64,000 nt of DNA from CAVVAL01 sp963740215. Lineage in GTDB: Bacteria > Actinomycetota > Actinomycetes > Mycobacteriales > Cryptosporangiaceae. Both the position numbers and the translations under genes were made by a program. Every line of letters begins with the position of its first letter. Within the stretch, counting starts at the first letter, position 1. The stretch is taken from NCBI GenBank assembly GCA_963740215.1, contig CAVUDJ010000019.1, forward strand, positions 1,302,001 through 1,366,000. Reading direction: 5' to 3'. Positions 1 through 9,133 of this stretch are shown here, one piece after another. The notes under the pieces are model-generated. The model did not search any database and was not told where the DNA came from. It saw only the letters and a program-made list of their open reading frames with translations.

Positions 1-1776
1 TTCGGCGACGCCATCGAGGCCCGGTCGCTGGGCTCGGTGTTCGGCCGCGGGCGCTCGCCGGACCAGCCGCTGCTCGTCGGCTCCGCGAAGAGCAACGTGG
101 GCCACCTCGAGGCGGCGTCCGGCATCGTCGGGCTCATCAAGGCGGCGCTCGCCCTCTCGCGCGACGTCATCCCACCCAGCCTGCACTTCCAGGCGCCCAA
201 CCCGAAGGTCGACTTCGACGCCGAGGGGCTGCGGGTCGCCGTCGGGGCCGAGCCGTGGCCCAGGTACAGCGGGCGCGCGATCGCGGGCGTGTCCGCATTC
301 GGCTTCGGCGGCACCAACGCCCACGTGATTCTGGAGGAGGCGCCGCGCCAGACCGCCGCGCGGCGCTCCGCCGACACGGCACCGCTCGTCGCCGCGCTGA
401 CGGACGCCGACGTGGACCGCGTGCGGACGACGGCCGCCACACTCGCCGACTGGTTGGAGAGCCGGGCGGGCCGGGGGGTGCCGCTGGAGGACATCGGCCG
501 GACGCTGGCCGGGCGGCTCAACCGGGGCAAGGCGCGCGCCGCGGTGGTGGCCGCCGACCGCGACGACCTGGTGATCGGGCTGCGTCAGCTGGCCAGCGGG
601 CAGCCGACGCTGCTCACCGACGGGCGTCGCCGCGCCGCCGGGGAACTGGTCTGGGTCTTCGGGGCGTCGGAATCCGCGTGGCCCGGGATCGGGCGGCTGC
701 TGCTGACCTCCGAGCCGGACTTCGCGGCCGCCGTCGACGAGCTGGATCCGGTGCTCGCGGACGCTACCGGCGTCTCGCTCCGCGCCCAGCTCGAGCGCGG
801 CACGCTCGCAGCCAGCTCCGACGTCACGTCCGTCGTCCACTTCGGAACGCAACTCGCGCTCGCGGCACTGTGGCGCTGCTACGGCGCCCAGCCCGTGGCC
901 GTCATCGGCGAGTCCGAGGGCGAGACCGCCGCTGCCGTGGTCTCCGGTGCCCTGAGCGTGGAGGCCGGGGCGCGGATCGTCGCCGAGCGGGCCCGGAGGG
1001 CAGGGGTGGGAGCGCCGGGCTTCGCGGCCGCCGTCGCAGCCGCCACCGACGGTCGCCGCAGGGCGTTCGTCGAGATCACGCCGTGCCCTGCACTGCGAGG
1101 CGCGGTGGCGACGCTGACCGGGGACGCGCCCGAGCCGCCGATCGTGGAGACGCTGGTCCGGGACACGGATGACGCGATCGCGTTCCGGACCGCGCTCGCC
1201 ACGCTGTTCGTCCACGGTACGGACGTCGACCTGCGGCGGGCCCATGCCGGCGGGCGGGTGCGTGACCTGCCCACGACGCCCTGGCGGCACGTCCGGTACT
1301 GGCCGGACCCTGCACCGCGCCTGACCGCGTTGCCGGTGACGGCGGCGTTGCCGGTGACGGCCGCGCCGACCAGCACGGCCGCGTTGCCGGTGACGGCCGC
1401 GCCGCCCATCACGACCGTGCCGCCCGCCAGCCATCCGGACGGCGCCGGCATCGCCGACCAGCTGGTCGAGCACGTCGCCGCGATCATGGGCTTCGAGCCC
1501 GATCAGGTGGATCGGACGGTGCCCCTCACCGATCTCGGCATCGACTCGCTCATGGCGGCCCGCATGGCCGGCGCCGTCCAGCGCGAGTTCGGCCTCGACC
1601 TACCCGTCGAGCTGCTGGTCAACCGGTCCACAGTGGACGACGTGGCCGGCTGGATCGCCGCCCGGCGCGGTGCGCCGCTCACCGGGCCGCCGCGGTCGGG
1701 TCAGCCGGCCGCCGGACCGGCCAGGCCGGTGGCCGGGCCGCCGACGCCGGTGGCCGGGCCGCCGAACGCCGGCTGA
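1..1776 (+). CDS. Type I polyketide synthase, 3' part: KS end, degenerate AT, ACP (5' end outside window)
   Basis: This is the C-terminal part of a modular polyketide synthase; the frame is open at base 1. Residues 1-115 are the end of a ketosynthase with the catalytic-His motif KSNVGHLEAASG and the closing GFGGTNAHVILEE. Residues 215-420 resemble an acyltransferase: a GESEGE motif (usually GHSxGE, Ser kept) at 907-924, then FVEITPCPAL only about 50 residues later, where a normal AT has about 190. The part that carries the catalytic His is therefore missing, and the usual GQGSQ segment reads GASESAW. An Ala/Pro/Val repeat linker leads to a carrier domain with an intact LGIDSL phosphopantetheine site (Ser near residue 516). 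The TGA at 1774-1776 is followed in the same frame by another carrier-thioesterase, so the protein probably once continued. The product is unknown. Confidence 0.85.
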   Translation, partial: FGDAIEARSLGSVFGRGRSPDQPLLVGSAKSNVGHLEAASGIVGLIKAALALSRDVIPPSLHFQAPNPKVDFDAEGLRVAVGAEPWPRYSGRAIAGVSAFGFGGTNAHVILEEAPRQTAARRSADTAPLVAALTDADVDRVRTTAATLADWLESRAGRGVPLEDIGRTLAGRLNRGKARAAVVAADRDDLVIGLRQLASGQPTLLTDGRRRAAGELVWVFGASESAWPGIGRLLLTSEPDFAAAVDELDPVLADATGVSLRAQLERGTLAASSDVTSVVHFGTQLALAALWRCYGAQPVAVIGESEGETAAAVVSGALSVEAGARIVAERARRAGVGAPGFAAAVAAATDGRRRAFVEITPCPALRGAVATLTGDAPEPPIVETLVRDTDDAIAFRTALATLFVHGTDVDLRRAHAGGRVRDLPTTPWRHVRYWPDPAPRLTALPVTAALPVTAAPTSTAALPVTAAPPITTVPPASHPDGAGIADQLVEHVAAIMGFEPDQVDRTVPLTDLGIDSLMAARMAGAVQREFGLDLPVELLVNRSTVDDVAGWIAARRGAPLTGPPRSGQPAAGPARPVAGPPTPVAGPPNAG

Positions 1777-1821
1777 CTCGGGCCGCCGAGGCCGATCGCG
1801 CCCCGCGACGCGGCCGAGCGC

Positions 1822-2898
1822 ATGGTGGCGCACGCGTGGCGGGAGGCGCTCCACGCCAGCCCGGTCGGCATGGCCGACGACTTCTTCCGCCTCGGCGGCG
1901 ACTGGCCGCTCGCAGAGCGAGTCGCGGCGGGGCTGTCCCACCGAATCGGCGTGGAACTCCCCACCGCCGCCCTGTTCGCCGACCCGACCGCCGAAGCGAT
2001 GGCCGCCGTGCTGCGGCCGCACCTGGAGCGCGATGCGGGAGCGTCCGTGCGGGCCTTGCGAACGGGCGGTGGGCAGCCGCCGCTGTTCCTGGCACATCCG
2101 GCCGGCGGCTCCACCGCGGTGTACAGGCTGCTGGCGGACCGGCTGGGAGCAGATCAGCCGGTGCTCGGCCTGGAGCGGCTGGACGAGCCGGCGGACATCG
2201 AGGCGCGCGCAGCCCACTACGCCGAGCTGATCAGGCGCGAGCGCCCCAGCGGCCCGTACCGGCTCGGCGGCTGGTCGCTCGGCGGCTTCCTCGCCTACGA
2301 GACGGCCCGGCTCCTCGTGGCGGACGGGGCCGATGTGGACGCGGTCGTCCTGATCGACAGCATCCGGCCGCTGCCGGCGCCTGCGCTGAACCCCGAGGAC
2401 GAGGCGCGGCGGCGGTTCGCCGGGTTCGCCGACTACATCGAGTCGGTCTACGGCGGCCGTCCGGATCTGTCCTATCCGGACCTCGCGCGGCAGGACGACG
2501 GCGCGCAGATCGCCACGGTGATCAGCGCGGTGCGCGCCGCCGCAGACCTGCCGGCGGCGATCATGGAGCACCAGCGCACGTCCGCGCTCGACCTGCGAGC
2601 GGGCGAGCGGTACCAACCAGGCCCGTACGGCGGCCGCGTCGTGCTCTATCGCGCGACCGATCAGGCGCCACACGCTGTCCAGGACGTCCGGTACCTGCGG
2701 GACGACGCCGCGCTCGGCTGGGACGAGCTGTGCGCGGACCTCGAGGTCGTCCGGGTGTCGGGCCACCACCTGTCGTTGCTGGATCCGCCACACGTGGACG
2801 AGCTGGCAGCGCACCTGAGCCGGGTGCTCGCACCAGTCGCCAGCGCCCGTAACCATCGCGGCGACCCCCGGCGCTCTGTGATGCGGCGCGCGCGATGA
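1822..2898 (+). CDS. Carrier domain (active Ser lost) fused to type I thioesterase; continuation of the PKS
   Basis: The first 75 residues form an ACP/PCP-like domain, but the attachment motif reads LGGDW instead of LGGDS; one base change (TCG to TGG) explains it, so the domain cannot carry phosphopantetheine. Residues 95-340 are an alpha/beta-hydrolase thioesterase of the kind that releases polyketide or peptide chains, with nucleophile motif GGWSLGG and a late GHHLSLLD histidine. The codons between the upstream TGA (1776) and this ATG are open in the same frame and read as a normal interdomain linker (PIAPRDAAERMV). I infer that this is the 3' half of one PKS gene split by a nonsense codon. 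No clear ribosome binding site precedes the ATG. Confidence 0.75.
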   Translation: MVAHAWREALHASPVGMADDFFRLGGDWPLAERVAAGLSHRIGVELPTAALFADPTAEAMAAVLRPHLERDAGASVRALRTGGGQPPLFLAHPAGGSTAVYRLLADRLGADQPVLGLERLDEPADIEARAAHYAELIRRERPSGPYRLGGWSLGGFLAYETARLLVADGADVDAVVLIDSIRPLPAPALNPEDEARRRFAGFADYIESVYGGRPDLSYPDLARQDDGAQIATVISAVRAAADLPAAIMEHQRTSALDLRAGERYQPGPYGGRVVLYRATDQAPHAVQDVRYLRDDAALGWDELCADLEVVRVSGHHLSLLDPPHVDELAAHLSRVLAPVASARNHRGDPRRSVMRRAR

Positions 2899-2917
2899 AT
2901 CGGCGCGCCGCATCACA
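2877..2917 (+). terminator. Hairpin at the end of the PKS/thioesterase gene
   Basis: A perfect 15-bp stem (TGTGATGCGGCGCGC with its complement at 2903-2917) and an 11-nt loop. The thioesterase stop codon (2896-2898) lies in the loop, so the hairpin overlaps the coding end. There is no T tract, which is usual for terminators in GC-rich actinobacteria. Confidence 0.7.
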
Positions 2918-2993
2918 CGCCACGCGTTCGGCCCACGGGCCGGCCAGCCAAAACCCCGACAATCCGGCGCCGCATCGGAGCTGAGAGGACCAC

Positions 2994-4061
2994 ATGACGA
3001 ACACACGGCGAATGATGACCCGCCGGTCCGCGCTCGGTTGACGCTCGCCGCGTCGCTCGGTGTGCCGGCGGCGGCGGCCCTCGGGCAACCGGCCACGCTG
3101 CCCCGACCGTCCCCGACAGCCCAGCGAGCGGCGGCCCAGCAAGCCCCGGCGGCCCAGCGAGCACGCCCGAGCGACCAGGCTCGCATGGTCGCGCGAGCGG
3201 CGGTCGGGCCCGCGCCACCTGGACGTGCTGATCGAGTCGTCGGCCGTGGGCCGCCTGACCCCCGTGCGCATCCTGCTACCGGAGGGCTTCGACGCGGCTC
3301 CGGGCCGTACCTGGCCGGTGCTGTACCTGATGCACGGCGCCGGCGACGACTTCACCTCGTGGACGCGGGAGACGCCGATCGAGGCGTTCACCGCTGACAA
3401 GGACGTCCTGACGGTGATGCCGGACGCGGGGCGCACGGGGATCGTGAGCGACTGGTGGAACTGCGGCCGGCCGGGCGCGCCCGACTACGTGACGTTCCAG
3501 CTCGACGAGGTCATGGACGTCCTGCGGCGGGAGTACGGCGCCGGCGACGCCCGCGTGGTCGCCGGCATCTCGACCGGCGGCTACGGCGCGATGGCGTGCG
3601 CGGCGCGGCGGCCAGGGGTGTTCCGCGCGGCCGCCTGCTACAGCGGCATCCCCGACACGATGGTGCCCGGCATACCTACGTTCATCTCGTCGATCGTGGC
3701 TCGGGAGAACGTGCCACCCAAACACCTGTGGGGAAGCCCCGTCCTCCAGGCGTCTGTCTGGCGCGCACACAACCCGCGCCACGAGGCGGCGAGCCTGCGA
3801 GGCACCCCGCTGTACCTCTCGTGCGGAAGCGGCTACGGCGGCGACCCAGGCGACTCCGGCGACCCCTGGGACGCGGGGCTGCTCGAGTACACCGTGTGGC
3901 GCTCGACCAGGAGCTTCGCGGCCAGGCTCGACGCGCTCGGCATCCCCGTCACGACGAATTTCTACCGCGGCGGGTCGCACACCTGGCGCTACTGGTGGCG
4001 GGAGTTCCTCGCGTCGTGGCCGCTGCTGGAGCAGGGCCTCGGGTTGCCAGCGTCAACCTGA
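2994..4061 (+). pseudogene. Secreted esterase (PF00756, antigen 85/esterase D-like) with two frameshifts in the N-terminal region
   Basis: The start ATG has a good ribosome site (GAGAGG) and begins a twin-arginine-like signal (MTRRSALG), but a TGA follows at 3039-3041. The signal peptide continues in another frame (LTLAASLGVPAAAALG), and the mature enzyme is in the first frame again from about 3210. Two compensating indels, near 3036 and 3190-3215, explain this. The catalytic part is intact: LYLMHGAGDD oxyanion region, nucleophile motif GISTGGYG, and a C-terminal GGSHTW histidine. The family includes esterases and acyl or mycolyl transferases acting outside the membrane; the substrate is unknown. 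As read, the enzyme could not be exported. Sequencing error is the main alternative to decay. Confidence 0.7.
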
Positions 4062-4093
4062 GGCGCCGGCGGATCCGTGCCTCACACCGAGTG

Positions 4094-4139
4094 TCGGATT
4101 CTTGGGGGTCTGCGGGCCGTGTGACCCCCAAGAATCCGA
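4094..4139. terminator. Bidirectional hairpin, repeat family A copy 1
   Basis: TCGGATTCTTGGGGGTC and its exact complement form a perfect 17-bp stem with a 12-nt loop. It lies between convergent genes (esterase and PucR-type regulator). Nearly the same stem recurs at 22927 and 47073. Confidence 0.85.
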
Positions 4140-4154
4140 AAGTCGACGGGGGTG

Positions 4155-5366
4155 TCAGCTCTTCCGGGCCGAGAGGTTGTCCAGCAGCGTGCGCGCGCGC
4201 AGCGCCATCTCCAGATCGAACCGGGCGTCCGGGTCGCGGAGGTCCGAGCCGAAGAGGTGCTCGATCTGGCGCAGGCGATAGCGAACCGTCTGCGGATGCA
4301 CCCGGATCCGCCTGGCGACCTCCGGCGCGCTGCCCCCGCACTGCAGCCACGCCAGCATGGTCTCCGCGAGCCGGTCGCGCTGCTTCACCGTCAGCGGCGC
4401 CAGCGGGGCCAACCGGCGCGCCGACAGCCTACTGATCAGCGCCTCGTCCTCCAGCAGGACGAGGGTCGAGAGGTGGTCGTCGCAGTGCACGATGCGGCCG
4501 TTGCCGAGCCCGTGCGTTGCCAGGTCGAGCAGTCGGCGGGCGCACCGCACGGACACGGTCGCGTCCGTCACCCGTACGGTCGGTCCGACCGCCGCCTGCC
4601 AGCCGCGCAGCGACTTCTCCAGCAAGGCCCGGAGGTTCGGCCGGTTGCCGGGCAGCAGCATGCGGGGGTCCGGGCGATCGAGGTCGACGAGCGCGTGGTC
4701 CCCCCACTGCGCGGGGACCGGCAGGCGGCCGTGGCCGCGCCGGGGCAGCCGGATTTCCACCGCGACCACCGTGTCGGGCACCGGCCAGCGCGCGGACTCG
4801 GCGAGCTCGACGATCGTCGAGAACGGCGCGTCGGGGGTGGTGGTGAGGAACTCCAGTAATCGCCTGCGCTGCTCCCCCGTACTGGTCCGGGCCGCCTGCA
4901 CTTCGCGGTACCCCTCGACGGTGCGCGCGGTGAGCTCGTCGACGTAGACGAACACCGCATCGGTGAGCTGGTACATCCGCGTCGCGGGAACCGCCGCCCG
5001 GCGCCCCAGCTCCACCCAGCTCCGCCAGGCGAGCCTGCCACCGAGGCGGAACGCCGCTTGGAGCTCCTCGATGCCGAGCCCGTCGATCAGCCAGGCGCGA
5101 CCGAGCTCGCGGTACAGCTCGACGGTCGCCGCGTCGAGCCGCCCGGCACCGCGCGGATCCGCGACCCTGTCCACGAACTCCGCCAGCGCCTTGTCCACGC
5201 TGTGACGGATCGTGCGCTCGTCCCGTTCGCTGATGCGGTCGTCGACCGCCGGGATCGTCCGCCGGATCTCCCGGACGATCTCCCCGGCGAGTTCGCCCAG
5301 TCCGGAACGCATGCGCGGGGCCATCTCATGCGGCAGGGATGCCCACGCCGTGTCGGCCGGGTGCAC
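4155..5366 (-). CDS. PucR/CdaR-family transcriptional regulator
   Basis: This cytoplasmic protein of 403 residues has the typical layout of a helical N-terminal sensor region, a central GGDEF-like/unclassified region, and a C-terminal PucR helix-turn-helix (VHPQTVRYRLRQIEHLFG near residue 350, followed by DLRDPDARFDLEMALRA). Such proteins usually activate purine, amino-acid or sugar-acid catabolism genes, but no obvious target operon adjoins it. It is read away from the hemerythrin-like gene, with about 150 bp between the two starts. A GTG start at 5366 has a GAGGAG site about 10 nt upstream; an internal ATG (5327) is an alternative. The ligand and regulon cannot be told from the sequence. 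Confidence 0.85.
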   Translation of the reverse strand: MHPADTAWASLPHEMAPRMRSGLGELAGEIVREIRRTIPAVDDRISERDERTIRHSVDKALAEFVDRVADPRGAGRLDAATVELYRELGRAWLIDGLGIEELQAAFRLGGRLAWRSWVELGRRAAVPATRMYQLTDAVFVYVDELTARTVEGYREVQAARTSTGEQRRRLLEFLTTTPDAPFSTIVELAESARWPVPDTVVAVEIRLPRRGHGRLPVPAQWGDHALVDLDRPDPRMLLPGNRPNLRALLEKSLRGWQAAVGPTVRVTDATVSVRCARRLLDLATHGLGNGRIVHCDDHLSTLVLLEDEALISRLSARRLAPLAPLTVKQRDRLAETMLAWLQCGGSAPEVARRIRVHPQTVRYRLRQIEHLFGSDLRDPDARFDLEMALRARTLLDNLSARKS

Positions 5367-5513
5367 AATGACCGGACTCCTCTCGTCACGCGTTCGGCGA
5401 CCTCGGCAGCAACCTATGCCCAGTGTGCCCGCTCGGGGTTAGCGCTTCGGGTCGCGGCGGTTTCCGGTCGGGAACGTCCCGAAGGTCCGGAAATGATCAC
5501 AACGGAGGCGGCG

Positions 5514-5978
5514 ATGGAACCGGTTGTCTTCAGTCGTGATCCGGGGCTGGACGCGCTGCGACGGCACCGCGCCGAGCTGCGCGAGTCGATGGGCGCCCTT
5601 GAGCAGGCGTTGGCGGCACCGGCCTCCGGCCGCGCCGGCGCCTGGGCCGAGCGGGTCCACGTCGCGCTGGTAGAGCTCTCCGCCGACCTCGGCGAGCACA
5701 TCACCGTCACCGAGGGACCGGACGGGCTGCACCGCGACATCGTCACGACCGCGCCGCGCCTGTCCAACGCGGTCGAGCGCCTGACCAGGGAGCACACCGC
5801 CATCGCCAGCCTGGTCGCCGACCTGCTCGGCCGGGCGAGCGATCCGGCGACAGGCGACGGCGTGGAAGCGATCCGCGACCTCGGTACGACACTGCTCGGA
5901 CACCTCGCCCGGCATCGACAGCGCGGCGCGGACCTGGTCTACGAGGCTTATCAGGCCGACATCGGCGGGGAGACGTGA
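5514..5978 (+). CDS. Hemerythrin-like (HHE) protein
   Basis: A small protein of 154 residues predicted to be mainly helical. Histidine and acidic positions (LGEHITVTEGPDGLHRD, LTREHTAI, LGHLARHRQRGADLVYEAY) are spaced as in bacterial hemerythrin-like domains, which bind a di-iron centre and act in oxygen, NO or redox handling. The start at 5514 is chosen because GGAGG lies 5 nt upstream; an ATG at 5493 in the same frame has no such site. The gene ends 3 nt before the end of the convergent ppk2 gene. Assignment is at family level; whether all metal ligands are present needs an alignment. Confidence 0.65.
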   Translation: MEPVVFSRDPGLDALRRHRAELRESMGALEQALAAPASGRAGAWAERVHVALVELSADLGEHITVTEGPDGLHRDIVTTAPRLSNAVERLTREHTAIASLVADLLGRASDPATGDGVEAIRDLGTTLLGHLARHRQRGADLVYEAYQADIGGET

Positions 5979-5981
5979 CAG

Positions 5982-6839
5982 TTAACGGCGGTCGTCGATC
6001 GTCGCCGCGTGATCCGGCACGTAGGTCTGCATGTCCCGGGGCGTTCGCTGGTAACCGCGGGCCGGCGGGCGCGGCGGCAGTTCCAGGGCCGGCCGGCTCA
6101 CCTCCTTGTACGGGATGGTGGAGAGCAGGTGGGCGATCGTGTTGATCCGCGCCCGGCGCTTGTCGTCGCTCTCGATCACGTTCCACGGCGCCTCCGGGAT
6201 GTCGGTGTAGAGGAGCATCTCGTCCTTGGCACGCGAGTAGTCCTCCCACCGGGTGATCGACTCCAGATCCATCGGGGAGAGCTTCCAGCGGCGCATCGGG
6301 TCAGACAGGCGGGCGGCGAAGCGGCGCTCCTGTTCGGCATCGCTCACGGAGAACCAGTACTTGCGGAGGAGGATCCCGTCCTCGATCAGCAGCCGCTCGA
6401 ACGTCGGGCACTGGTGCAGGAACCGCATGTACTCCTGCTGGCTGCAGAATCCCATCACGCGCTCCACGCCGGCGCGGTTGTACCAGCTGCGGTCGAACAG
6501 CACGATCTCACCCGCCGCCGGCAGGTGCGAGACATAGCGCTGGAAGTACCAGCGCGTGCGGTCACGCTCGCTCGGCGCGGGCAAGGCGACGATCCGGGCG
6601 ACGCGCGGATTCAGGTACTCGGTCACGCGTTTGATGGCGCCGCCCTTGCCTGCAGCGTCCCGGCCCTCGAAGATCGCGACCACTCGGGCGCCCTCGACGC
6701 GTACCCACTCCTGCAACGTGACAAGTTCGGACTGCAGGCGGAAAAGCTCCTGTTCATACGGAGCCCGTCGCAAGCGGGCCGGGCGGTCAGCCGACTTGCC
6801 GGTCTTGGTGGCACCGGTCTTCTTGTTTTTGGCGGCCAC
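5982..6839 (-). CDS. ppk2: Polyphosphate kinase 2 (PPK2)
   Basis: The enzyme transfers phosphate between polyphosphate and nucleotides. The P-loop FEGRDAAGKGG sits near residue 60, the second conserved block VLFDRSWYNRAGVERVMGF near residue 125, and the lid-type SDPMRRWKLSPMD segment after it. At 285 residues it has the length of a single-domain PPK2; the N-terminal 25 residues are Lys-rich. The family covers enzymes using GDP or ADP and those using AMP, and I cannot separate these by eye. It starts at GTG 6839 and is convergent with the hemerythrin-like gene. The neighbouring transhydrogenase is on the same strand 56 bp upstream and may share its promoter. Confidence 0.92.
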   Translation of the reverse strand: MAAKNKKTGATKTGKSADRPARLRRAPYEQELFRLQSELVTLQEWVRVEGARVVAIFEGRDAAGKGGAIKRVTEYLNPRVARIVALPAPSERDRTRWYFQRYVSHLPAAGEIVLFDRSWYNRAGVERVMGFCSQQEYMRFLHQCPTFERLLIEDGILLRKYWFSVSDAEQERRFAARLSDPMRRWKLSPMDLESITRWEDYSRAKDEMLLYTDIPEAPWNVIESDDKRRARINTIAHLLSTIPYKEVSRPALELPPRPPARGYQRTPRDMQTYVPDHAATIDDRR

Positions 6840-6895
6840 GTCTGTCGCCTCCCGTACCTAGCCGATCAGGGTGGAGAACAGCTCTCCATAGCAAA

Positions 6896-8308
6896 TCACA
6901 CCCCGAAACGGGCGACGGCACGCATCTTGTTGACCACGTCGAGGGCTGCGACCTTGTACGCCTCCGACAGCGTCGGGTAGTTGAAGACGGTGTCGACCAG
7001 CTGGTCGACGGTGCCGCCGCACGTCATCACGGCCTGCCCGATGTGGATCAGCTCGGTGGCGTGCATCCCGAAGATGTGCACACCGAGCAGGCGGCGCGTC
7101 TCGGTGGAGACCAGCAGCTTCAGCACGCCGTGCGCGTCCCCGGCGATCTGGCCGCGGGCCAGCTCGCGGTACCGCGACAGCCCCACCTCGTACGGCACGG
7201 CGGCGCCGGTCAGCTCGTCCTCGGTCCGCCCGACGTAGCTGATCTCCGGGATCGTGTAGATCCCGATGGGCTGCAGTTCGACGAGCGAGTTCACCGGCTC
7301 GCCGAACGCGTGGTAGCTGGCGAGGCGGCCCTGCTCCATCGACGTGGCGGCGAGCGCCGGGAAGCCGACCACGTCGCCGACCGCATAGATGTGCTCGACC
7401 TTGGTGCGGAAGTTCTCGTCGACGGCGATCCGGCCACGCTTGTCGGCCTCCAGGCCGGCCGCGGCCAGGTCGAGCGGATCGGTTGCGCCCTGCCGGCCGG
7501 CCGAGTACAGCACCGTGTCGGCCGGGATCCGCTTGCCGCTGACCAGGGTGGTGATCGTGCCACCCGCAGCCGTTTCGACGCTGGCCACGGCCTCGCCGAT
7601 GCGGAACGACACGGACAGATCGCGCAGGTAGAACTTGAGCGCCTCGACCATCTCGGAGTCGCAGAACTCCAGGAAACGCTCCCGTGCCTCGACGATCGTC
7701 ACCCGGGTGCCCAGGGCTGCGAACATCGACGCGTACTCGACGCCGATCACCCCGGCACCGACCACGACCATCGTTCGCGGCACGTCCTCCAGGTGGATCA
7801 CGCCGTCCGAGTCGACTACCCGCCGGCCGTCGAACGCCACCGCGGACGGCCGCGCCGGGCGGGTCCCGACGGCGATGACGACCTTTTCGGCGCTGACCTG
7901 CCGGCCCGGGTCATCGTCGTTGGCCTGGACCAGCAGGGTGTGCGGATCGAAGAACCGCGCCGAGCCGTTGATCAGCCGGACCCGGTTGCGGGCCAGCTGG
8001 CTGCGGATCACCTCGATCTCCCGCCCGATCACGTACTGGGTGCGGGCGAGCAGATCCTGGACGGTGATCTCCTCCTTGAGCTGGTAGCTCTGGCCGTACA
8101 GGTCACGCATGTTCAGGCCGGTGAAGTACAGCACCGCCTCGCGCAGCGTCTTGGACGGGATCGTGCCGGTGTTGATGCAGACACCGCCGATCATGTCGCG
8201 CCGCTCGACCACCGCCGCGCGCTTGCCGAGCTTCGCCGCGGCGATGGCGGCCTTCTGCCCACCCGGCCCGGACCCGATCACCAGCAGGTCGTAGTCGTAC
8301 TCGGCCAC
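6896..8308 (-). CDS. sthA: Soluble (Si-specific) NAD(P) transhydrogenase
   Basis: This FAD flavoprotein exchanges hydride between NADPH and NAD+ in the cytosol. The N-terminal FAD motif is VIGSGPGGQKAAI. The following segment GGVCINTGTIPSKTL has only one cysteine where lipoamide dehydrogenases and glutathione reductases have a CxxxxC disulphide, which is the mark of Sth. A second nucleotide site (VVGAGVIGVEYASMFAALG) and the C-terminal dimer domain (HIFGMHATELIHIGQ) complete it. The GTG at 8308 gives 470 residues, the normal size, and has a purine-rich AAGGGGGGA site; the frame is open upstream to 8395. Confidence 0.93.
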   Translation of the reverse strand: MAEYDYDLLVIGSGPGGQKAAIAAAKLGKRAAVVERRDMIGGVCINTGTIPSKTLREAVLYFTGLNMRDLYGQSYQLKEEITVQDLLARTQYVIGREIEVIRSQLARNRVRLINGSARFFDPHTLLVQANDDDPGRQVSAEKVVIAVGTRPARPSAVAFDGRRVVDSDGVIHLEDVPRTMVVVGAGVIGVEYASMFAALGTRVTIVEARERFLEFCDSEMVEALKFYLRDLSVSFRIGEAVASVETAAGGTITTLVSGKRIPADTVLYSAGRQGATDPLDLAAAGLEADKRGRIAVDENFRTKVEHIYAVGDVVGFPALAATSMEQGRLASYHAFGEPVNSLVELQPIGIYTIPEISYVGRTEDELTGAAVPYEVGLSRYRELARGQIAGDAHGVLKLLVSTETRRLLGVHIFGMHATELIHIGQAVMTCGGTVDQLVDTVFNYPTLSEAYKVAALDVVNKMRAVARFGV

Positions 8309-8425
8309 TGCGTCCCCCCTTGTGCGCTCACCCGGCTCAGTGACAGTGTGCTCGCTCTCGTGCGGAGATCCGAGATGCGGGCGAGCCGGATCCACGGGAA
8401 GGTCAGGGCACCGAACCCCGCCCGG

Positions 8426-9133
8426 TCAGGCGTGCAGCAGCGCCGGGACCGTGGCGTCGTAGCGGTGCAGCACCAGCTCGGCGAGGGAACGGTGGTCGGC
8501 CAGCGGGTCGGCGACGATGTCGGCGCCGCATCCGGCCGCGAGGTCGTGGAACTGCCCCCGCGCGATCAGGTACGAGGCGACCGCGACCGACGCCGCTCCC
8601 TCGCGCCGTAGCCGGAGCACGGACTCCGCGACGGTCGGGGACGTGCCGGCCGCGAACCCGACCGCGACCGGCACGTGCGTGCGCGCGGCGAGCAGGCGGG
8701 CGGCGCGCCGGACGTCGACGATCGCGTGCGGATCGGTGGAGCCGGCCGCCGCGAGCACGATCGGCACGCCTTGTCGCCAGCCGGCGTCGACGAGCCTGCC
8801 GAGCAGCGCGTCGGCCAGCAGCGGGTGCGGTCCGAGCGCTCCAGCCTGGGTGTAGGTGGCGCCGGGTGCGGCGGCCCGGGCGGCGTGCACCGCCGCCGGC
8901 AGGTCGGCGCGGAGGTGGTAGCCGGTCGAGAGGAGCAGCGGCACGGCGACGGCGTGGCTGCCGGTCTGGAGCAGCGCGGACGAGACGGACGGCGCCGAGA
9001 ACTGGAGGTAGGCGGCGCGGACGCGCAGGCCGTGGCGGAGGTCGCGGACGCGGTCGAGCAGCGCCTCGACGATAGGGCGGTCGCGGCCGTCCCTGGTGCC
9101 GTGGGCAACGGCTATCAGCGCGGGCGCGGTCAT
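8426..9133 (-). CDS. CbiX/SirB-type sirohydrochlorin chelatase
   Basis: The protein of 235 residues begins ALIAVAHGTRDGRDRP, the chelatase metal-binding histidine motif of the CbiX family, with a second similar half (IVLAAAGSTDPHA). Enzymes of this family insert iron or cobalt into sirohydrochlorin. It is the last gene of the nitrate/nitrite operon; its ATG overlaps the stop of the HemD-HTH gene by 4 nt. M. tuberculosis has the same neighbours (Rv0259c-Rv0260c-Rv0261c). Given that NirB needs siroheme, ferrochelation is the likely role, but a cobalt role cannot be excluded. Confidence 0.85.
   Translation of the reverse strand: MTAPALIAVAHGTRDGRDRPIVEALLDRVRDLRHGLRVRAAYLQFSAPSVSSALLQTGSHAVAVPLLLSTGYHLRADLPAAVHAARAAAPGATYTQAGALGPHPLLADALLGRLVDAGWRQGVPIVLAAAGSTDPHAIVDVRRAARLLAARTHVPVAVGFAAGTSPTVAESVLRLRREGAASVAVASYLIARGQFHDLAAGCGADIVADPLADHRSLAELVLHRYDATVPALLHA

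Noticed and set aside
1774..1776. TGA in the PKS as a selenocysteine codon
   Set aside because: No selenoprotein context or SECIS-like stem is apparent, and the position is in a Pro/Gly linker where a Cys-like residue has no role.
3060..3210. An Arg/Pro-rich N-terminal extension of the esterase starting at 3060
   Set aside because: The composition is that of a shadow frame; the proper signal peptide is encoded in another frame of the same bases.
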